Assembly: GCF_000744705.1 (NCBI RefSeq)
Contig: NZ_JQML01000001.1
Span: 4,598,017-4,662,016, forward strand
Direction of reading: 5' to 3'
DNA length: 64,000 nucleotides
DNA from: Streptacidiphilus albus JL83
Lineage (GTDB): Bacteria > Actinomycetota > Actinomycetes > Streptomycetales > Streptomycetaceae
Below, in pieces: positions 30,726-42,651 of the stretch. Position numbers and translations under genes: made by a program. Within the stretch, counting starts at the first letter, position 1, and each line of letters starts with the position of its first letter. Under the pieces are notes generated by a model that saw nothing but the letters and a program-made list of their open reading frames with translations, did not search any database and had not been told where the DNA came from.

Positions 30726-31344
30726 GAGCGGCCTCCTCGGGAGAACCGAACCAACACGGTTCTTTCCTTCAAATTCTGCACCTTGGACCGGGATGCCCGA
30801 AATGGCGCACACCGACCAAGTCGGTAATAGGACGAACGGCTTGTCCTCGGCACTACAACTACACCATCCGTCCAGTTCCATCGGCCAAACCGTCGGAATT
30901 GACCCCTGCGGGGCCAAGTCTCGACGGATGCAGATGGACCATCCCATAGCGGACAGTCACGAGATGGTGACGATCGGTCATGGTCTGGACCAGTCCCCCC
31001 GCTCCCCCGCGAAGACGTTCAGATCCCCCGTGGTGCGGGCCGCCGTTTCCGCGTCTTTGCGGAAGAAGGTCGGCACAGTCCACAGTGAGGCTGGTTGTCC
31101 TATTTTGGCACGGTGAGAGTACTTCGAGTCAACGGTGAGTCACATCACGTTTGTAACACCTTGACCCGATCCAGGACGTTGGTCCTATGTGGGTGGGGGA
31201 TAAGTGACTCTGTGATGCATGAGGGAAGGATGCCACGCGTGTCCGACAGCTCCCGTGTTCGAACGTGGCGCGATCCGTCGTGGCGGAACCCCGCCAGGGC
31301 CTGCCAGGACTGCTCCGTGAACGATGACCCCAGGTCAGCGGCGT
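30726..31344. other. long bldC upstream region (619 bp)
   Basis: No convincing gene is seen on either strand. The region precedes bldC (minus strand) and follows the end of the gene at 31345 (also minus). It is less GC-rich than its surroundings and should contain the bldC promoter and any control sites. A minus-strand TTGACT at 31123-31128 is a possible -35, but no good -10 is spaced correctly. Confidence 0.6.
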
Positions 31345-32349
31345 TCAGTTCGCGTACTGCAGTTCCTGGATGCGCCGCCAGCGCTCGGTGATCGCCCGGT
31401 AGGACAGGCCCGCCAGCACCCCGTCCCCGGCCCGCAGCGCGGCCACTCCGGCCGCGACCTGGCGGGCCGTGTGATCGTCCGCCAGCGAGGCCTCGGGGAC
31501 GGCGTGGACCAGGCCGCCGTAGTCCAGCTCCACCAGCGAGCGGGGGTGGAACTCCTCCAGCCAGCGGCCGACCTCCTCCACCGCGTCCACCAGCGGCCCG
31601 TCGTCCAGGTTCTCCCGCAGCACCCGGAAGCCCCGGGCGAACCGGCGCCGGGCCTGGGCCATCGGCGTCCGGTAGCGCAGCACCGGCGCGGGGGGCTCCT
31701 CCGCGCCGCCGGACGTCTCGCCCGCCGCGGTCCCGCCGGTGCCACCGGTCCCGGCCGCGTCCTCCTCCGGCTCCGCCGACTCGGCCGGGCCGCCCGGCCC
31801 GGTCGGCCGGGCCGGCAGCGAGGGCAGGGCCGGCCGCGAGGGCACGAACTCCCGCTCGCCGTCGTCGAACAGCAGGAACCACGAGACCGGGACGTTCCAG
31901 GTGCTGGTCAGGATCCACGGACGGCCGTCCGGGTGCTCCTCGCGCCAGCGCTCCCAGTCCGCCTCGGCCTGCTCCCGGACGACCGGCGGCAGCAGCGCGT
32001 CCAGCAGCGGTTCGGGCAGTGCGCCCTGCAGCTCCTCCAGCGCGATCCAGCTGCGCAGCCGGGTCCACCAGGGGCAGAGGTAGACCACGCCGTCCAGCTC
32101 CTGGACGAAGGCGTCCCGGCTCTCCCGCTCGGGCACCGCCACCGGCGGGACGGCGATCAGGTCGGCCAGCCGGCGGCGGCCCTCCTCCAGGGCCGTGGCG
32201 GGGGCGCTGCCCGGGTCGCGGCGCTCGTCGGCGTAGACCTGCCAGTACGACCGCTCCGGCTCGGGAAAGGCCGTCAGCGGCTCGTAGACGCGCAAGTAGG
32301 CGGCGTAGGGGGGCCGCACCGAGGTCCGCAACGTAGGCACGTCTCGCAT
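31345..32349 (-). CDS. conserved hypothetical protein, 334 aa
   Basis: Function not recognised. The protein starts at ATG 32349 as [20 protein letters not shown]. The first 180 residues are rich in Trp and aromatic residues ([40 protein letters not shown]). An Ala/Gly/Glu-rich disordered linker follows (about 190-230), then a helical C-terminal domain ([40 protein letters not shown]). It is soluble and cytoplasmic. It sits between bldC and the divergent vdh gene, a position held by a conserved hypothetical gene in streptomycetes. Confidence 0.85.
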   Translation of the reverse strand: MRDVPTLRTSVRPPYAAYLRVYEPLTAFPEPERSYWQVYADERRDPGSAPATALEEGRRRLADLIAVPPVAVPERESRDAFVQELDGVVYLCPWWTRLRSWIALEELQGALPEPLLDALLPPVVREQAEADWERWREEHPDGRPWILTSTWNVPVSWFLLFDDGEREFVPSRPALPSLPARPTGPGGPAESAEPEEDAAGTGGTGGTAAGETSGGAEEPPAPVLRYRTPMAQARRRFARGFRVLRENLDDGPLVDAVEEVGRWLEEFHPRSLVELDYGGLVHAVPEASLADDHTARQVAAGVAALRAGDGVLAGLSYRAITERWRRIQELQYAN

Positions 32350-32600
32350 CGTCGCACGGCGGCGGGCTCCTGTGGCCCGGAAGCGCGTGCTCCGGCACGA
32401 ACACCGGGAAACCGGCGGCCTGCGGCGAGGAGAACGGATCCAGTACCCGGACCGGTCCCCACAGCCCGCCCCGGGGGATCTACGCTGCTGCCATCCCACC
32501 GGTGCCGCCCCACCGGTGCCGCCCAACCTGCGGCAGCGACGGCGGTACTCACCGCGTCCGCACCACCGTCGCGGACGCCGTCCGACATGGAGTCACCACC

Positions 32601-33734
32601 GTGACCGACCAACAGCACCGCTCCGGAGTCCTGCACCGGATCTTCGCATCCGAGTCCGCCGCCGCCCCCGGCGACAGCCACGAGCAGGTCGTCCTCTGCC
32701 ACGACCGCGACAGCGGCCTCAAGGCCGTCATCGCGATCCACTCCACCGCCCTGGGCCCGGCCCTCGGCGGCACCCGCTTCCACGCGTACGCCAGCGAGGA
32801 GGAGGCCGTGCAGGACGCGCTGAACCTGGCGCGCGGCATGTCCTACAAGAACGCCCTGGCCGGGCTCGACCTCGGCGGCGGCAAGGCTGTGATCATCGGC
32901 GACCCGACGAAGGTCAAGACCGAGGCGCTGCTCCGCGCCTACGGCCGCTTCGTCCAGTCCCTGGGCGGGCGCTACGTCACCGCCTGCGACGTCGGCACCT
33001 ACGTGGCCGACATGGACGTGATCGCTCGCGAGTGCGACTACGTGACCGGCCGCTCGCCCGAGTACGGCGGCGCCGGGGACTCCTCGGTGCTGACCGCCTT
33101 CGGCGTGTTCCAGGCCATGCGGGCCTGCGCCCAGCGGCGCTGGGGCGCCCCCACACTGGCCGGACGCCGGGTCGGCGTGGCCGGTGTCGGCAAGGTCGGC
33201 CACTACCTGGTCGAGCACCTGCTGGAGGACGGCGCCACGGTCGTGGTCACCGACGTGAACCAGGCCGCGCTGGACCGGGTCAGGACCGCCCACCCGGGCA
33301 TCGAGGTGGCGGCGGACGCCGCGGCGCTGATCCGGGCCGACCTGGACGTCTACGCCCCCTGCGCGCTCGGCGGCGCCCTGGACGACGCCACCGTGGCCGC
33401 GCTGACCGCCTCCGTGGTCTGCGGGGCGGCCAACAACCAGCTGGCCCACCCCGGCGTCGAGAAGGACCTCGCCGACCGCGGGGTGCTGTACGCCCCGGAC
33501 TACCTGGTGAACGCCGGCGGGGTGATCCAGGTCGCGGACGAGATCGAGGGCTTCGTCTTCGAGCGGGCCAAGGCCAAGGCCGCCAAGATCTTCGACACCA
33601 CCCTGGAGATCTTCGCCCGGGCCGAGGCCGACGGCGTGCCCCCGGCCGTCGCCGCCGACCGGCTCGCCGAGAAGCGGATGGCCGACATCGGCCGGCTCCG
33701 CTCGATCCTGCTCCCGGGCGACCGTCGGCGCTGA
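32601..33734 (+). CDS. vdh: valine dehydrogenase (Glu/Leu/Phe/Val family)
   Basis: This enzyme oxidatively deaminates valine and related branched-chain amino acids with NAD, feeding acyl-CoA precursors for polyketides. The 377-residue protein has an N-terminal dimerisation and substrate domain with [12 protein letters not shown], the catalytic lysine region [19 protein letters not shown], and the Asp of [10 protein letters not shown]. The C-terminal NAD domain has [12 protein letters not shown] and [11 protein letters not shown]. It starts at GTG 32601, eight bases after GGAG. Leu dehydrogenase is nearly indistinguishable by sequence, but bldC-vdh linkage favours Vdh. Confidence 0.93.
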   Translation: MTDQQHRSGVLHRIFASESAAAPGDSHEQVVLCHDRDSGLKAVIAIHSTALGPALGGTRFHAYASEEEAVQDALNLARGMSYKNALAGLDLGGGKAVIIGDPTKVKTEALLRAYGRFVQSLGGRYVTACDVGTYVADMDVIARECDYVTGRSPEYGGAGDSSVLTAFGVFQAMRACAQRRWGAPTLAGRRVGVAGVGKVGHYLVEHLLEDGATVVVTDVNQAALDRVRTAHPGIEVAADAAALIRADLDVYAPCALGGALDDATVAALTASVVCGAANNQLAHPGVEKDLADRGVLYAPDYLVNAGGVIQVADEIEGFVFERAKAKAAKIFDTTLEIFARAEADGVPPAVAADRLAEKRMADIGRLRSILLPGDRRR

Positions 33735-34108
33735 CCCGGCCGCCGCCGCTCGCTCGGCCGCCCGGCCGGCCGAGCGGCGGTCCGGACAGGAACGCCGTTC
33801 TCACCTGATGCCCCCGAACGGGGGATGCCGACTGCTCGTACGGGGGATAATCGTCCCGGAGCGGTCACGCCGACCGCCCCGGGAAGTGTCCGGCAAAACC
33901 CGCCCGCTACGCTTGTGACCTGCACCGACACGGTCACTTGGAGGGGCAGCGTGCGCAACGTCGCACGGGCGGCGTACCGTACGGCGCTGTAAGCAGGTAC
34001 CGTTATTGCTCAAAGGACCGACCCTCTCACTCCGCGAGGGGTCGTTTCTCATCATGAACGCGTGTCAAGACTCGGGGCCATGAGCCCCGTCGTTGAGGGG
34101 GTCGAGCC
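33735..34108. other. intergenic region between vdh and the DUF3073 gene
   Basis: No gene is seen. A GU-containing hairpin, CGACCCT with GGGGTCG at about 34019-34045, followed by TTTCTCATC, resembles a terminator. A second hairpin (CGGGGC / GCCCCG, about 34074-34090) lies 20 bases before the DUF3073 start codon. Confidence 0.5.
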
Positions 34109-34360
34109 ATGGGGCGCGGCCGGGCCAAGGCCAAGCAGACAAAGGTCGCCCGCCAGCTGAAGTACGGCGACGTGGGTTTCGACCCGTCACGCCTGGCCAA
34201 CGAGCTGGGTGCATCGCCTTCGAACGTGTCGGTCAATCCGGAACCGTTCGAGGATGACGACGAGGACGATGATCCGTACGCCTCGTACGCACAGCTGTAC
34301 AACGGCGAGGACGACGACGAGGACGACGAGGGCGCGGGCCCGTACCGCAAACAGGCCTGA
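34109..34360 (+). CDS. DUF3073 family protein (83 aa)
   Basis: The small cytoplasmic protein has a basic start (MGRGRAKAKQTKVARQLKYG) typical of DUF3073, a short conserved middle (DPSRLANELG) and a highly acidic C-terminal half (EDDDEDDDPYASYAQLYNGE, DDDEDDEGAG). The basic-acidic layout suggests nucleic-acid or ribosome association, but the function is unknown. ATG 34109 follows GAGGGGG. It is almost always located beside purM in streptomycetes, as here. Confidence 0.93.
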   Translation: MGRGRAKAKQTKVARQLKYGDVGFDPSRLANELGASPSNVSVNPEPFEDDDEDDDPYASYAQLYNGEDDDEDDEGAGPYRKQA

Positions 34361-34489
34361 GCTCGTCCAGCCAGTCGAACAGCCGATCCGGTGGCAACCG
34401 GGTCGGCCATTCGGCGTTCCCGGGGCGGTTGCGCGCCGGTCCTGTGCCGAGCGGCGGCGGCCGGACGGCCGGGCCGGGCCCCGGAACGG

Positions 34490-34526
34490 CTGGAGGGGGC
34501 GCAGCCGACGGCCGCGCCCCCTCCAG
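34490..34526. terminator. bidirectional terminator between DUF3073 and purM
   Basis: CTGGAGGGGGCGC / GCGCCCCCTCCAG, a 13-bp stem lying between convergent genes. Confidence 0.85.
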
Positions 34527-34552
34527 GTGTTCCGGGTGCCCAGGGGCGCCGA

Positions 34553-35635
34553 TCAGGCCTCGTACGCCCCGTAGAGGGCCGCGCCGCCGTTGTCCCACTC
34601 GCCGCCGCGGTCGACGACGTCGCCGAGCAGCCAGGCCTCGACGTCCCGGTCCGCCAGCACGGCCAGCACGGTGTCCACGGACTCCGGCGGGACGACCGCG
34701 ACCATGCCGACGCCCATGTTCAGGGTCTTCTCGATCTCCAGCGTCTCCATCCGGCCGACCTCGGCCACGGTGTGGAAGACCGGCAGCGGGTTCCAGGTGC
34801 CCCGGTCGAGCCGCGCGTGCAGCCCCTCGGGGATGACCCGGGCCAGGTTGGCGGCCAGGCCGCCACCGGTGACGTGGGAGAAGGCGTGGATCTCGGTGGA
34901 CCGGGCCAGGGCCAGGCAGTCCAGCGAGTAGATCCGGGTCGGCTCCAGCAGCTCCTCGCCGAGGGTCCGGCCGAACTCCTCGACCTGCCGGTCGAGCTTC
35001 CAGCCGGCCTCGTTCAGCAGCACGTGCCGGACCAGCGAGTAGCCGTTGGAGTGCAGTCCGGAGGCGGCCATGGCGATCACCACGTCCCCGGCGCGCACCC
35101 GGTGCGCGCCGAGCAGGGCGTCCGCCTCGACCACGCCGGTGCCGGCGCCCGCGACGTCGTACTCGTCCGGGCCGAGCAGCCCGGGGTGCTCGGCGGTCTC
35201 GCCGCCGACCAGGGCGCAGCCGGCCAGCACGCAGCCCTCGGCGATGCCCTTGACGATCTGCGCGACCCGCTCCGGGTGGACCTTGCCGACGCAGATGTAG
35301 TCGGTCATGAACAGCGGCTCGGCGCCGCAGACGACCAGGTCGTCCACGACCATGCCGACCAGGTCGTGGCCGATGGTGTCGTGCTTGTCCAGGGCGGCGG
35401 CCAGGGCGACCTTGGTGCCGACGCCGTCGGTGGCCGAGGCCAGCAGCGGGCGCTGGTAGCGCTTGAGGGCGCTGGCGTCGAACAGCCCGGCGAAGCCGCC
35501 GATGCCGCCGACGACCTCGGGCCGGGTGGCCTTGCCGACCCACTGCTTCATCAGTTCGACGGCGAGGTCGCCGGCCTCGATGGAGACGCCGGCGGCGGCG
35601 TAGGTCGCGCCGGTGCTGGTGGTCTGGTCGCTCAC
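34553..35635 (-). CDS. purM: phosphoribosylformylglycinamidine cyclo-ligase (AIR synthase)
   Basis: PurM closes the imidazole ring: FGAM + ATP gives AIR, step five of purine synthesis. The 360-residue length is standard. Family motifs include GIGGFAGLFD, LASATDGVGTKV, DLVGMVVDDLVVCGAEPLFM, LVGGETAEHPG, ASGLHSNGYSLVR and FSHVTGGGLAANLARVIPEG. It starts at the codon ending at 35635 (MSDQTTSTG). It lies 109 bases downstream of purF on the same strand and is probably cotranscribed with it. Confidence 0.98.
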   Translation of the reverse strand: MSDQTTSTGATYAAAGVSIEAGDLAVELMKQWVGKATRPEVVGGIGGFAGLFDASALKRYQRPLLASATDGVGTKVALAAALDKHDTIGHDLVGMVVDDLVVCGAEPLFMTDYICVGKVHPERVAQIVKGIAEGCVLAGCALVGGETAEHPGLLGPDEYDVAGAGTGVVEADALLGAHRVRAGDVVIAMAASGLHSNGYSLVRHVLLNEAGWKLDRQVEEFGRTLGEELLEPTRIYSLDCLALARSTEIHAFSHVTGGGLAANLARVIPEGLHARLDRGTWNPLPVFHTVAEVGRMETLEIEKTLNMGVGMVAVVPPESVDTVLAVLADRDVEAWLLGDVVDRGGEWDNGGAALYGAYEA

Positions 35636-35744
35636 GGGAACGGCCCTTCCGGGTCGGGGTGGATCGGGGAACCGCAGCGGCGGGACTGCGAACGGCGCAG
35701 CGATTTTCCGAGTCGGGGGTGGGTCTGAGGAACGCTGGGCCGGG

Positions 35745-37328
35745 CTAGGGGCGGCGCAGCGCGTCGGCGCCGCCGATTCCGCCGAGCATGGACTGCACGC
35801 CGTCGGCGTCCGAGCGGAGCTTGCCGCCGCCGCGCACGCCCGGGGCCTTGGCCGCCGAGGCGATCTCGGCCTCCAGCAGGTGCTTGCCGAGCAGCTGCGG
35901 GTCGGGCAGCTCCATCGGGTACTCGCCGTCGAAGCAGGCCCGGCAGAGCCGGTCCTTGGGCTGGTCCGTGGCCTCGACCATGCCCTCGATGGAGATGAAG
36001 GAGAGCGAGTCCGCGCCCAGCGAGGAGCGGATCTCGTCGACCGTGAGGCCGTTGGCGATCAGCTCGGCCCGGGTCGCGAAGTCGATGCCGAAGAAGCAGG
36101 GCCACTTGATCGGCGGGGAGGAGATCCGGATGTGGACCTCGGCCGCGCCGGCCTCGCGGAGCATCCGGACCAGCGCGCGCTGGGTGTTGCCGCGGACGAT
36201 CGAGTCGTCCACGACGACCAGGCGCTTGCCCCGGATGACGTCCTTGAGCGGGTTCAGCTTCAGCCGGATGCCGAGCTGCCGGATGGTCTGGTTGGGCTGG
36301 ATGAAGGTCCGCCCGACATAGGCGTTCTTGACCAGGCCCGAGCCGTAGGGGATGCCGCTCTCCTCGGCGTAGCCGATGGCGGCGGGCGTCCCCGACTCCG
36401 GGGTCGCTATCACCAGGTCGGCCTCGGCCGGGGCCTCCCGGGCCAGCCGGCGCCCCATCTCGACGCGCGAGAGGTGGACGTTGCGCCCGGCGATGGTGGT
36501 GTCGGGACGGGCCAGGTAGACGTACTCGAAGACGCAGCCCTTGGGCTTGGCCTCGGCGAACCGGGAGGTCCGCAGCCCGTTCTCGTCCACGGCGATCAGC
36601 TCGCCCGGCTCGACCTCGCGGACGAAGGTCGCGCCGACGATGTCGAGTGCGGCGGTCTCCGAGGCGACCACCCAGCCGCGCTCCAGCCGGCCCAGCACCA
36701 GCGGGCGGATGCCCTGCGGGTCACGGGCGGCGTAGAGGGTCTGCTCGTCCATGAAGACCAGCGAGAAGGCGCCCTTGACCTTCGGGAGCACCTGCTGCGC
36801 GGTCTCCTCGATGGTCAGCTCGGGGTGGCCCGCCAGCAGCGCGGTGACCAGGTCGGTGTCGTTGGTGACGGCCGACCGGCCGGAGCGGGAGGTGTGCTGC
36901 TCACCGGGGAGCTCGGCGACCATCGTCGCCAGCTCCGCGGTGTTCACCAGGTTGCCGTTGTGGCCGAGCGCCAGCGAGCCCTGGGCGGTGGCCCGGAAGG
37001 TCGGCTGGGCGTTCTCCCACACGGAGGAGCCGGTGGTGGAGTAGCGGGCGTGGCCGACGGCGATATGGCCGAGCAGCGCGCCCAGGGAGGTCTCGTCGAA
37101 GACCTGCGAGACCAGACCCATGTCCTTGTAGACGAGGATCTGGGAGCCGTTGCTCACTGCGATACCGGCGGACTCCTGTCCGCGGTGTTGCAGGGCGTAC
37201 AGCCCGAAGTAGGTGAGTTTGGCGACCTCTTCACCGGGGGCCCAGACACCGAAGACGCCGCAGGCGTCCTGGGGGCCCTTCTCGCCGGGAAGGAGGTCAT
37301 GGCTGAGTCGTCCGTCACCGCGTGGCAC
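35745..37328 (-). CDS. purF: amidophosphoribosyltransferase
   Basis: PurF catalyses the first committed purine step, PRPP + glutamine to phosphoribosylamine. It starts at GTG 37328 with a short propeptide (MPRGDGRLSHDLLPGEKGPQ) before DACGVFG, where the Cys becomes the catalytic N-terminal residue after processing. The glutaminase domain shows ALQHRGQESAGI. The PRPP motif is VVVDDSIVRGNT. Cysteine residues near the C terminus (DRLCRACFDGEYP) fit the iron-sulfur-containing class. The product is 528 residues. The start has no strong Shine-Dalgarno. Confidence 0.97.
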   Translation of the reverse strand: MPRGDGRLSHDLLPGEKGPQDACGVFGVWAPGEEVAKLTYFGLYALQHRGQESAGIAVSNGSQILVYKDMGLVSQVFDETSLGALLGHIAVGHARYSTTGSSVWENAQPTFRATAQGSLALGHNGNLVNTAELATMVAELPGEQHTSRSGRSAVTNDTDLVTALLAGHPELTIEETAQQVLPKVKGAFSLVFMDEQTLYAARDPQGIRPLVLGRLERGWVVASETAALDIVGATFVREVEPGELIAVDENGLRTSRFAEAKPKGCVFEYVYLARPDTTIAGRNVHLSRVEMGRRLAREAPAEADLVIATPESGTPAAIGYAEESGIPYGSGLVKNAYVGRTFIQPNQTIRQLGIRLKLNPLKDVIRGKRLVVVDDSIVRGNTQRALVRMLREAGAAEVHIRISSPPIKWPCFFGIDFATRAELIANGLTVDEIRSSLGADSLSFISIEGMVEATDQPKDRLCRACFDGEYPMELPDPQLLGKHLLEAEIASAAKAPGVRGGGKLRSDADGVQSMLGGIGGADALRRP

Positions 37329-37428
37329 GTGACCGAGTCTAGGGCAGTACCGGACCACCGGCCGAACGGGGATGAAGCCCAGGTCACCGGCGATCGCGGG
37401 AACACGCGTAGATCCGAGCCCAGGGAGC

Positions 37429-38292
37429 TCAGCCCATCACAGGGAGTAGCGCCGAGAGGTCGCTGCGTTCCCCGCCCGCCGTGAGTTGCGCCACTCCGCC
37501 CTCGGCTCCGGTGAGCTGCGCCCAGGTCGTCCGGCCGGTGGCGAGGCGGATCCACGGCAGCGGCGCGGTCTCGACCACATTGGGCGGCGTGCCGCGGGTG
37601 TGCCGGGGGCCGGCCACGCACTGGACCACCGCGAACGGGGGGATCCGCAGCTCCACGGAGCCGCCGGGGGCCTGGGCGGCGAGGGAGTCGGCGAGCAGCC
37701 GGGTGGCCGAGGCCAGGGCGTGCCGGTCGTGCGGGAAGGCCTCGGGCGCGGGGTAGCGGTCCGGCAGGGCGGCGGCGAGGTCGTCGGCGTGGACGACGGT
37801 CTCGACCAACCGGGTGACCAGGTAGTCGTCCAGCAGCATCGGGCCGAAGCGGATCGGCAGCCGGAGCGCGGGCGAGAGGTCCTCGGCGAGCAGCTTCAGC
37901 GCCCGGTCGACGGCGTGGTCGAGGGCGGCGGCGACCTCGGCCGGGCTGCCGCCGAACTCCGCCGCCCCGCGCTCCCGGGCGTGGTCGGCGATGGCCGGGG
38001 CACCGGTCCGGGTCGCGGCCACCCAGTCGGTGGGCGCCAGCGGGGCGGCGTCACCGGTCGACAACCCGAGGTTGTCGCTCAGCGAGTCGAAGACGCTGCC
38101 GAGGTGGGCGACCAGCTCCCGGACCCGCCAGTCGCCCAGCCGGGTCGGCCCGGCCAGCAGTCGCTCGGCCTCGGGGTCGGCGCAGAGCCGGGCGACGGCG
38201 CCGCGCAGCGCCTCGGCCTGGGCGGCCAGGGCGGCCCGGGACTTCAGCCGGTCGTAGCTGCGGGGACGGGGGGTACGGGCGGCGGGTGGCAT
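37429..38292 (-). CDS. mycothiol-dependent maleylpyruvate-isomerase-fold protein
   Basis: The 287-residue protein belongs to the MDMPI/DinB-like metalloenzyme group, which uses mycothiol, the actinobacterial thiol. The N-terminal four-helix domain has LGDWRVRELVAHLGSVFDSL, LDHAVDRALKLL and LVETVVHADDLA, supplying the His triad for a divalent metal. The C-terminal sterol-carrier-like part (GSVELRIPPFAVVQCVAGPR) completes the family layout. It starts at ATG 38292. The precise substrate is unknown. The neighbouring intradiol dioxygenase hints at aromatic-ring degradation, but the gene is also a regular neighbour of purF in streptomycetes. Confidence 0.88.
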   Translation of the reverse strand: MPPAARTPRPRSYDRLKSRAALAAQAEALRGAVARLCADPEAERLLAGPTRLGDWRVRELVAHLGSVFDSLSDNLGLSTGDAAPLAPTDWVAATRTGAPAIADHARERGAAEFGGSPAEVAAALDHAVDRALKLLAEDLSPALRLPIRFGPMLLDDYLVTRLVETVVHADDLAAALPDRYPAPEAFPHDRHALASATRLLADSLAAQAPGGSVELRIPPFAVVQCVAGPRHTRGTPPNVVETAPLPWIRLATGRTTWAQLTGAEGGVAQLTAGGERSDLSALLPVMG

Positions 38293-38419
38293 GGCAGCGA
38301 GGGTAGAACCGATCACCGCCCGTCGCCAGGACCGGGGCGGGGCGGGATCGGAGCCCGGCCGGGATGCCCTGCGCCCTCGGCCCGGGCCGTGTCGAGCCGG
38401 AGCTCCACGGGCGCGGCGC

Positions 38420-39349
38420 TCATCCGGCCGCTCCGGCCGGCCCGTGGTGGAACGGCCCGTGGTGGACCGGCCCGCTGTCCGCCAGCACGATGTCGAAGTC
38501 CAGCCGCCACCAGGGGGCCGTGAGCCGCCGCCCCTCGGGTCCGTGGCCGGCCGGCTGCCGCCGGAACTCCACGACCAGGGAGTCCTTCACCCCGAAGACC
38601 GCGTCGGAGCCGAGGTGGGGGTCGCCGGCCGCGAACACATGGGTGGTCAGCGTGCGGTAGCCGGGGGCGGTGACCAGGAAGTGGATGTGCGCCGGGCGCA
38701 TCGGGCCGCGCCCGGCGGCGGTCAGCAGCTCGCCGACCGGTCCGTCGTGCGGGATCGGGTACGGGGCCGGCCGCACCGACCAGAAGCGGTAGCCGCCCTC
38801 GGCGTCGGTGAACAGGTGCGCCCGGTTGGCGACCGGCCCGCCCTCGTACTGGACGTCGTAGTAGCCGTCCTCGTCGGACTCCCACAGCTCGATCCGGGCG
38901 CCGGGCACCGGGCTGCCGTCGGTGCCGCGCACCGTCCCGGCGACGTAGCAGGGCTCGCCGGAGGCCACCCCGGCGATGTCCGCGCCCAGTTCGGCCCGGG
39001 GCGAGCCCTCGACGAAGAAGGGCCCGAGCACGGTCGACTCGGTCACCCCGGCGTCCCGGCCCGGGTGGTTGGCCCCGACGGTGGCCATGGACACCCCGAG
39101 CACGTCGGAGAGCAGGATGAACTCCTGCCGGGCGGGGCCGCTCAGCTGCCCGGTGCGGGTGAGGAAGTCGATACCGAGCGCCCACTCGGCCTCGGTCAGT
39201 CCGACCTCGCCGACGAAGGCGTGCAGATGCCGCACCAGGGCCTGGAGGACGGTGCGGAAGCGGTCGTCCGAGGCTCCGTCGAAACTTGCTTGCACCGACC
39301 GGGACAGCTCACCGAGCATGTTCTCCGGCTTCGGGTCCGCTGCTGCCAT
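38420..39349 (-). CDS. intradiol ring-cleavage dioxygenase
   Basis: This non-haem Fe(III) enzyme cleaves catechol-type rings between the hydroxyls. The 309-residue length and the N-terminal helical domain (residues 1-100, ARQEFILLSDVLGVSMATVG) match catechol or hydroxyquinol 1,2-dioxygenases. The catalytic domain has VTESTVLGPFFVEG, the ligand Tyr region WESDEDGYYDVQY, the second Tyr region (EGGYRFWSVRPAPYPIPHDG), and GPMRPAHIHF with the two His ligands. Hydroxyquinol dioxygenase is the best guess. The C terminus has a His-rich tail (GPVHHGPFHHGP). It is divergent from the SDR gene. Confidence 0.9.
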   Translation of the reverse strand: MAAADPKPENMLGELSRSVQASFDGASDDRFRTVLQALVRHLHAFVGEVGLTEAEWALGIDFLTRTGQLSGPARQEFILLSDVLGVSMATVGANHPGRDAGVTESTVLGPFFVEGSPRAELGADIAGVASGEPCYVAGTVRGTDGSPVPGARIELWESDEDGYYDVQYEGGPVANRAHLFTDAEGGYRFWSVRPAPYPIPHDGPVGELLTAAGRGPMRPAHIHFLVTAPGYRTLTTHVFAAGDPHLGSDAVFGVKDSLVVEFRRQPAGHGPEGRRLTAPWWRLDFDIVLADSGPVHHGPFHHGPAGAAG

Positions 39350-39490
39350 GGCTGGGCCGCCCTCGTGGTTCGCTCGCCCGGTCGCCCGGGCACCGGCGCG
39401 TCAGTGTGTCGGCGCACAGCGTCCGCCCGCCGCCCCCGTCCGTGCAAGCCCGCCTCTGCCCGCCTGTCAGTTCACCCGAGGAGCGCCGCC

Positions 39491-40276
39491 ATCAGCAACC
39501 CCGGCACAGAGACCCCCGGCACCCGCCCGCTCGCCCTGGTCACGGGGGCCGGACGGGAGCGGGGCATCGCCTTCGCCGTGGCACTGCGGCTGGCCGAGAC
39601 CGGCTGGGACGTGGCCTTCAGCCACTGGCCGCAGTACGACGCCGGGATGCCCTGGGGCCGGGACACCGACGCCGCGGCCCGACTGGGCGAGCGGCTGACC
39701 GCGCTCGGGGCGCGGTCGCTCGCGGTCGAGGCCGACCTGGCCGACCCGGCGGCGCCGGCCGCGCTCTTCGACACGGTCCAGCGGGAGCTGGGCCCGGTGA
39801 CCGCCCTGGTGCTGCTGCACGCCGAGTCGGTCGACTCGGACCTGTCCGGCACCACGGTCGAGAGCTTCGACCGGCACTTCGCCGTCAACGCCCGTGCCAC
39901 CTGGCTGCTGGTCCGCGAGTTCGCCGCGCGCTTCACCGGCGCACCGGAGTCGGCGGTCGGCCGGATCATTGCCTTCACCAGCGACCACACGGCCGGCAAC
40001 CTGCCCTACGGGTCGAGCAAGGGCGCGCTGGACCGGATCGTGCTGGCGGCCGGCCAGGAGCTGGCGGGGCGCGGGATCACCGCCAATGTCATCAATCCGG
40101 GCCCGGTGGACACCGGCTGGATGACCTCGGAACTCATCGCGGAGATCGTCTCCTCGACCCCGCTGGGCCGGCTCGGCACCCCGCGCGACGCCGCGCACCT
40201 GGTCGGCTTCCTCTGCTCGCCGGAGGGCGGCTGGATCAACCGGCAACTGCTGATGAGCAACGGCGGGCTGGCCTGA
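39491..40276 (+). CDS. SDR-family oxidoreductase, unusual start
   Basis: The short-chain dehydrogenase/reductase has a Rossmann fold with VTGAGRERGIAF (coenzyme binding), a long loop, FTSDHTAGNLPYGSSKGALD (YxxxK catalytic pair) and NVINPGPVDTGWM. The C terminus GGWINRQLLMSNGGLA is typical. From the codon at 39491 it has 261 residues. That codon is ATC, seven bases after GAGGAG; no ATG, GTG or TTG is suitably placed. The next in-frame GTG upstream, near 39406, has no ribosome-binding site. Sequence before ATC looks non-coding. Substrate unknown. Confidence 0.88.
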   Translation: MSNPGTETPGTRPLALVTGAGRERGIAFAVALRLAETGWDVAFSHWPQYDAGMPWGRDTDAAARLGERLTALGARSLAVEADLADPAAPAALFDTVQRELGPVTALVLLHAESVDSDLSGTTVESFDRHFAVNARATWLLVREFAARFTGAPESAVGRIIAFTSDHTAGNLPYGSSKGALDRIVLAAGQELAGRGITANVINPGPVDTGWMTSELIAEIVSSTPLGRLGTPRDAAHLVGFLCSPEGGWINRQLLMSNGGLA

Positions 40277-40336
40277 CCGCCGGTCCTCGGCCACCAGCTG
40301 CCGCAGCCCGGTCGATCCGGGCTGCCTCCCGACGCG

Positions 40337-40374
40337 CTGCTGCCCCCGTGACCGGTCGGTCACGGGGGCAGCAG
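40337..40374. terminator. bidirectional terminator between SDR and purL
   Basis: CTGCTGCCCCCGTGACC / GGTCACGGGGGCAGCAG, a 17-bp perfect stem with loop GGTC between convergent genes. Confidence 0.9.
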
Positions 40375-40395
40375 CGGTCGCGCTCTGACGTGTCG

Positions 40396-42650
<2,255 letters not shown>

Positions 42651-42651
<1 letters not shown>

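Noticed and set aside
30859-31083. 74-codon minus-strand frame upstream of bldC
   Set aside because: No coding bias at third positions and no ribosome-binding site; treated as regulatory space.
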